64,000 bases of DNA, from contig NZ_JACEHK010000001.1 of assembly GCF_025377685.1 (NCBI RefSeq), positions 612,885 through 676,884 on the forward strand. Reading direction: 5' to 3'. Under the pieces are notes generated by a model that was not told the DNA's origin, searched no databases, and saw only the letters and a list, made by a program, of their open reading frames with translations. Below are positions 62,180 to 64,000 of the stretch, one piece after another (position 1 is the stretch's first letter; each line of letters begins with the position of its first letter). The stretch comes from Anaerobacillus sp. CMMVII. GTDB lineage: Bacteria > Bacillota > Bacilli > Bacillales > Anaerobacillaceae. The position numbers and the translations under genes were made by a program.

Positions 62180-63386
62180 ATGGAAGGGCTAAGGTTACAA
62201 CCGACCCAACAAGGAGAACGGATCATCACATTGGATGTGATTAGAGGATTTGCACTCTTTGGCATTTTATTGGTAAACATGCAATTTTTTGTGTCACCAA
62301 AACTATTTATGATGTTGTCAGGTGTTACGCTTTTTGACGGCTGGGTCTCAAATGTTGCGGACTGGTTTGTTACGATTTTTGCAACTGGGAAGTTTTTTAC
62401 AACCTTCTCTTTTTATTTGGTATAGGTTTTTTCTTTTTATGGAACGAGTGAAAGCTAAAGGGCTTTCCGTCGGGAAAGTTTATTCTAGAAGGCTTTTTTT
62501 CCTATTATTAGTAGGCCTTATTCATCTTTTTCTATTATGGAGTGGAGACATTTTACTTAACTATGCACTTGCAGGATTTTTCCTTTTGTTCTTTAGGAAC
62601 TCTTCGAAAGAAAAGATTAAAAGATGGGCAATTGGGCTCTTCAGTTCCGTAATTTTTCTAACTGCATTTTTTAGCTGGCTTTCGTCCCTTGTAGAAAATG
62701 TCCTAGATGAAGATTTTACCAAGGAATTCGCAATGCTAGTAGATGACGCAGTTGTAGTTTTCCAGAATGGGAATTACTCTGAGATATTGTCGTTTCGTTT
62801 GGCAGAAGAAATACCATTGATATTACCTAATTTTATTATTACTATACCGATGGTCCTGTTTATATTTTTGCTAGGTCTTTATGTTGGTAAAAAGGGAGTC
62901 TTGCTTAATATCGCTGGGCATTTACCTTGGATACGAAAAGTGTGGGGGAATAGTCTCATCTATGGAGGGATTATGACTCTTGTTTTTGTTATTCTAAAAA
63001 TGGAAATCATCATTGTTCCGTTTTATCTTCATGATGCGGTAGTAGAGGTTCTATCCCTTTTTTCGGGTCTTGTTGTTTCATTTTTTTACATCAGTTCGAT
63101 TACATTGTTATGTCAACAGGACCTATGGAAGAAACGACTTTCCTTTTTGGCACCGGTAGGCCAGATGGCGTTAACAAACTATTTACTGCAAACTGTTATT
63201 TGTTTATTGCTGTTTTATGGCTATGGTCTAGGTCTTTACGGTAAGGTGACTCCTGAAGTGGGGCTTTTGATCACGTTCGTTATTTTTGCTACACAAATTT
63301 TCTTCAGTAAGTTTTGGATGGAAAGGTTTAACTATGGACCGCTTGAACGCGTTTGGCGGATGTTTACCTACAAAGGAATTAAATAA
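62180..63386 (+). CDS. DUF418 (YeiB-like) membrane protein (frame broken twice)
   Basis: A membrane protein of about 400 residues when joined. It starts QGERIITLDVIRGFALFGIL, the standard opening of DUF418/YeiB proteins, and has FATGKFFTTFSF, FFLFMERVKAKG, LLLVGLIHLFLLWSGDIL, LAPVGQMALTNYLLQTVIC and the end FNYGPLERVWRMFTYKG. About ten helices. The frame breaks near 62420; one T added to the T5 run at 62410-62414 and one to the T6 run at 62427-62432 restore FSFLFGIGFFLFMERV. ATG 62180 or GTG 62171 are both possible, the site being weak. DUF418 proteins have no settled function. Terminator hairpin at 63402. Confidence 0.85.
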
Positions 63387-63401
63387 TATATTTCGTGCTC
63401 A

Positions 63402-63434
63402 AAAATGGCTTAGAGTAGTCTCTAAGCCATTTTG
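63402..63434 (+). terminator. hairpin terminator after the DUF418 gene
   Basis: AAAATGGCTTAGAG pairs with CTCTAAGCCATTTT around TAGT, then GTTT. Confidence 0.85.
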
Positions 63435-63477
63435 TTTCACTTATAGATTATAAAGTATAACCGTTTTTAGTACCCGA

Positions 63478-63667
63478 TGTCTAGCTCCAGCGAGGCTACT
63501 ACTTGATTATGCTACTTTGCTGCCTTGCGACGAGCAAACATAGTGGCGCAGGAGCAGCTTTTTAGCCCCTCGAGGTCAAATAACCTTCCAACCTAAAGTG
63601 AAAAGGCCACTTTTGGTCGGAAGAACATTTGCTTGTCGGGGCTAAGCAGGCGCTTGCGCTTTTCTTA
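63478..63667. repeat. dispersed palindromic repeat, copy D
   Basis: Has the same frame of words as the other copies: TGTCTAGCTCCAGCG start, GCGACGAGCAAACATAGTGG, AGCCCCTCGAGGTCAAATAA, a variable inner hairpin (AAGTGAAAAGGCCACTTT), GAACATTTGCTTGTCGGGGC and CGCTTGCGCTTTTCTTA. Its last three bases (TTA, 63665-63667) are the complement of the ectC stop codon, so the repeat abuts or has supplied the end of that gene. Confidence 0.85.
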
Positions 63668-64000
63668 TGTCTCTTCGACCAGCGGATAAACGCCATTTTC
63701 GTCGTGAGTTTCTTTCCCTGTAATTGGTGGGTTGAATACGCAAACCATGCGCATATTTGTTTTGGCGCGAAGTAAATGTTCATCATGTTGATCTAAGGCA
63801 TATATAGAGTTCGCTGAAATTGGATGAACCTTGTTATCTTTCAAGGTTACTACTTCGCCTTCACCTTCGATGCAATAAACCGCTTCAAGATGGTTTTGGT
63901 ACCAGATATGTGTTTCCGTACCTGCTTTGATAATCGTATCGTGAACAGAATAGCCCATGCCATCACGAGCAAGTAATAGGCGGCGACTAGTCCAGTTTTC
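63665..64000 (-). CDS. ectC: L-ectoine synthase, C-terminal part (runs off the window)
   Basis: The last 111 residues of EctC, a cupin that closes N-gamma-acetyl-diaminobutyrate to the compatible solute ectoine. The visible part begins [21 protein letters not shown] and includes the metal-binding cupin motif [36 protein letters not shown] and the family end GVYPLVEE. The full gene is about 130 residues, so only some 20 N-terminal residues are outside. ectA and ectB would be expected further right. Ectoine production indicates a salt-tolerant organism. The stop codon coincides with the end of a dispersed repeat. Confidence 0.93.
   Translation of the reverse strand, partial: ENWTSRRLLLARDGMGYSVHDTIIKAGTETHIWYQNHLEAVYCIEGEGEVVTLKDNKVHPISANSIYALDQHDEHLLRAKTNMRMVCVFNPPITGKETHDENGVYPLVEET

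Overview
The window reads as chromosome of a low-GC, Gram-positive, spore-former-type bacterium of the Bacillaceae. Evidence: strong AGGAGG ribosome sites, frequent TTG/GTG starts, complete lia and des signalling operons, a bacterial NO synthase, cspB-like cold-shock gene, and the dispersed non-coding repeats typical of Bacillus relatives. An ectoine synthase gene at the right edge, several Na+/TRAP-type transporters and a ten-haem cytochrome point to a salt- or alkali-tolerant, respiratorily flexible member (Anaerobacillus/Alkalihalobacillus-like; this is inference). No rRNA, tRNA, CRISPR array, prophage or intact insertion sequence was seen.

Layout. 1-1.5 kb: the end of an Fo-like gene set (subunit a, a short b-like protein, an AtpZ/AtpI-like protein, a DUF3939-type protein) with no c, delta or F1 genes visible. 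1.9-10.7 kb: a 191-bp MITE-like element, selO, a ZIP metal transporter (minus), an Xre regulator with a membrane protein, a SWIM/SNF2 helicase, a PD-(D/E)XK protein, an extra truA, and a cold-shock gene. 10.8-18.3 kb: a PhoB-type two-component pair, an MMPL exporter, and a NarL-type pair. 18.4-24.0 kb: two tandem subtilases with SLH-like tails, separated by a 52-bp tandem array. 24.1-30.2 kb: a small protein plus methyltransferase; a serine-utilisation block (regulator, EIIC-type permease, sdaAB, sdaAA); an acetyltransferase; an alkyltransferase-like protein. 30.5-33.5 kb: des-desK-desR membrane-fluidity system with a visible DesR-type operator. 33.6-40.3 kb: two minus-strand genes, a TAXI TRAP transporter with DUF1850, and tryptophanase. 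40.9-45.8 kb: decahaem cytochrome, a possible attenuated leader ahead of a GNAT gene, repeats, a second GNAT, an amino acid:Na+ symporter. 46.0-49.6 kb: liaI-liaH-liaF-liaS-liaR envelope-stress operon. 49.7-52.9 kb: a His-rich lipoprotein with a tiny zinc ribbon, a repeat-rich 1.4-kb gap, a DUF4397 protein and a 38-residue protein. 53.1-64 kb: WG-repeat protein, reductases, a nuclease-fold protein, thioredoxin-like, TspO-like, NO synthase, DUF2325 protein, a second MITE copy with target duplication, DUF418 protein, and partial ectC.

A feature of the whole window is that at least nine otherwise intact genes carry one or two single-base frame breaks, nearly all repaired by adding one base to a homopolymer run (atpB, the serine-locus regulator, TRAP permease, WG-repeat gene, TspO-like, nos, DUF2325, DUF418, probably the sensor kinase at 15.9 kb). 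I read these mainly as deletion-type sequencing errors; coordinates given for these genes span the whole reconstructed gene.

The most interesting candidates are the orphan Fo-like gene set, the solitary decahaem cytochrome, the leader with a six-codon ORF and terminator before a GNAT gene, the 52-bp palindrome array between the two proteases, and the 191-bp MITE with an 8-9 bp target duplication.
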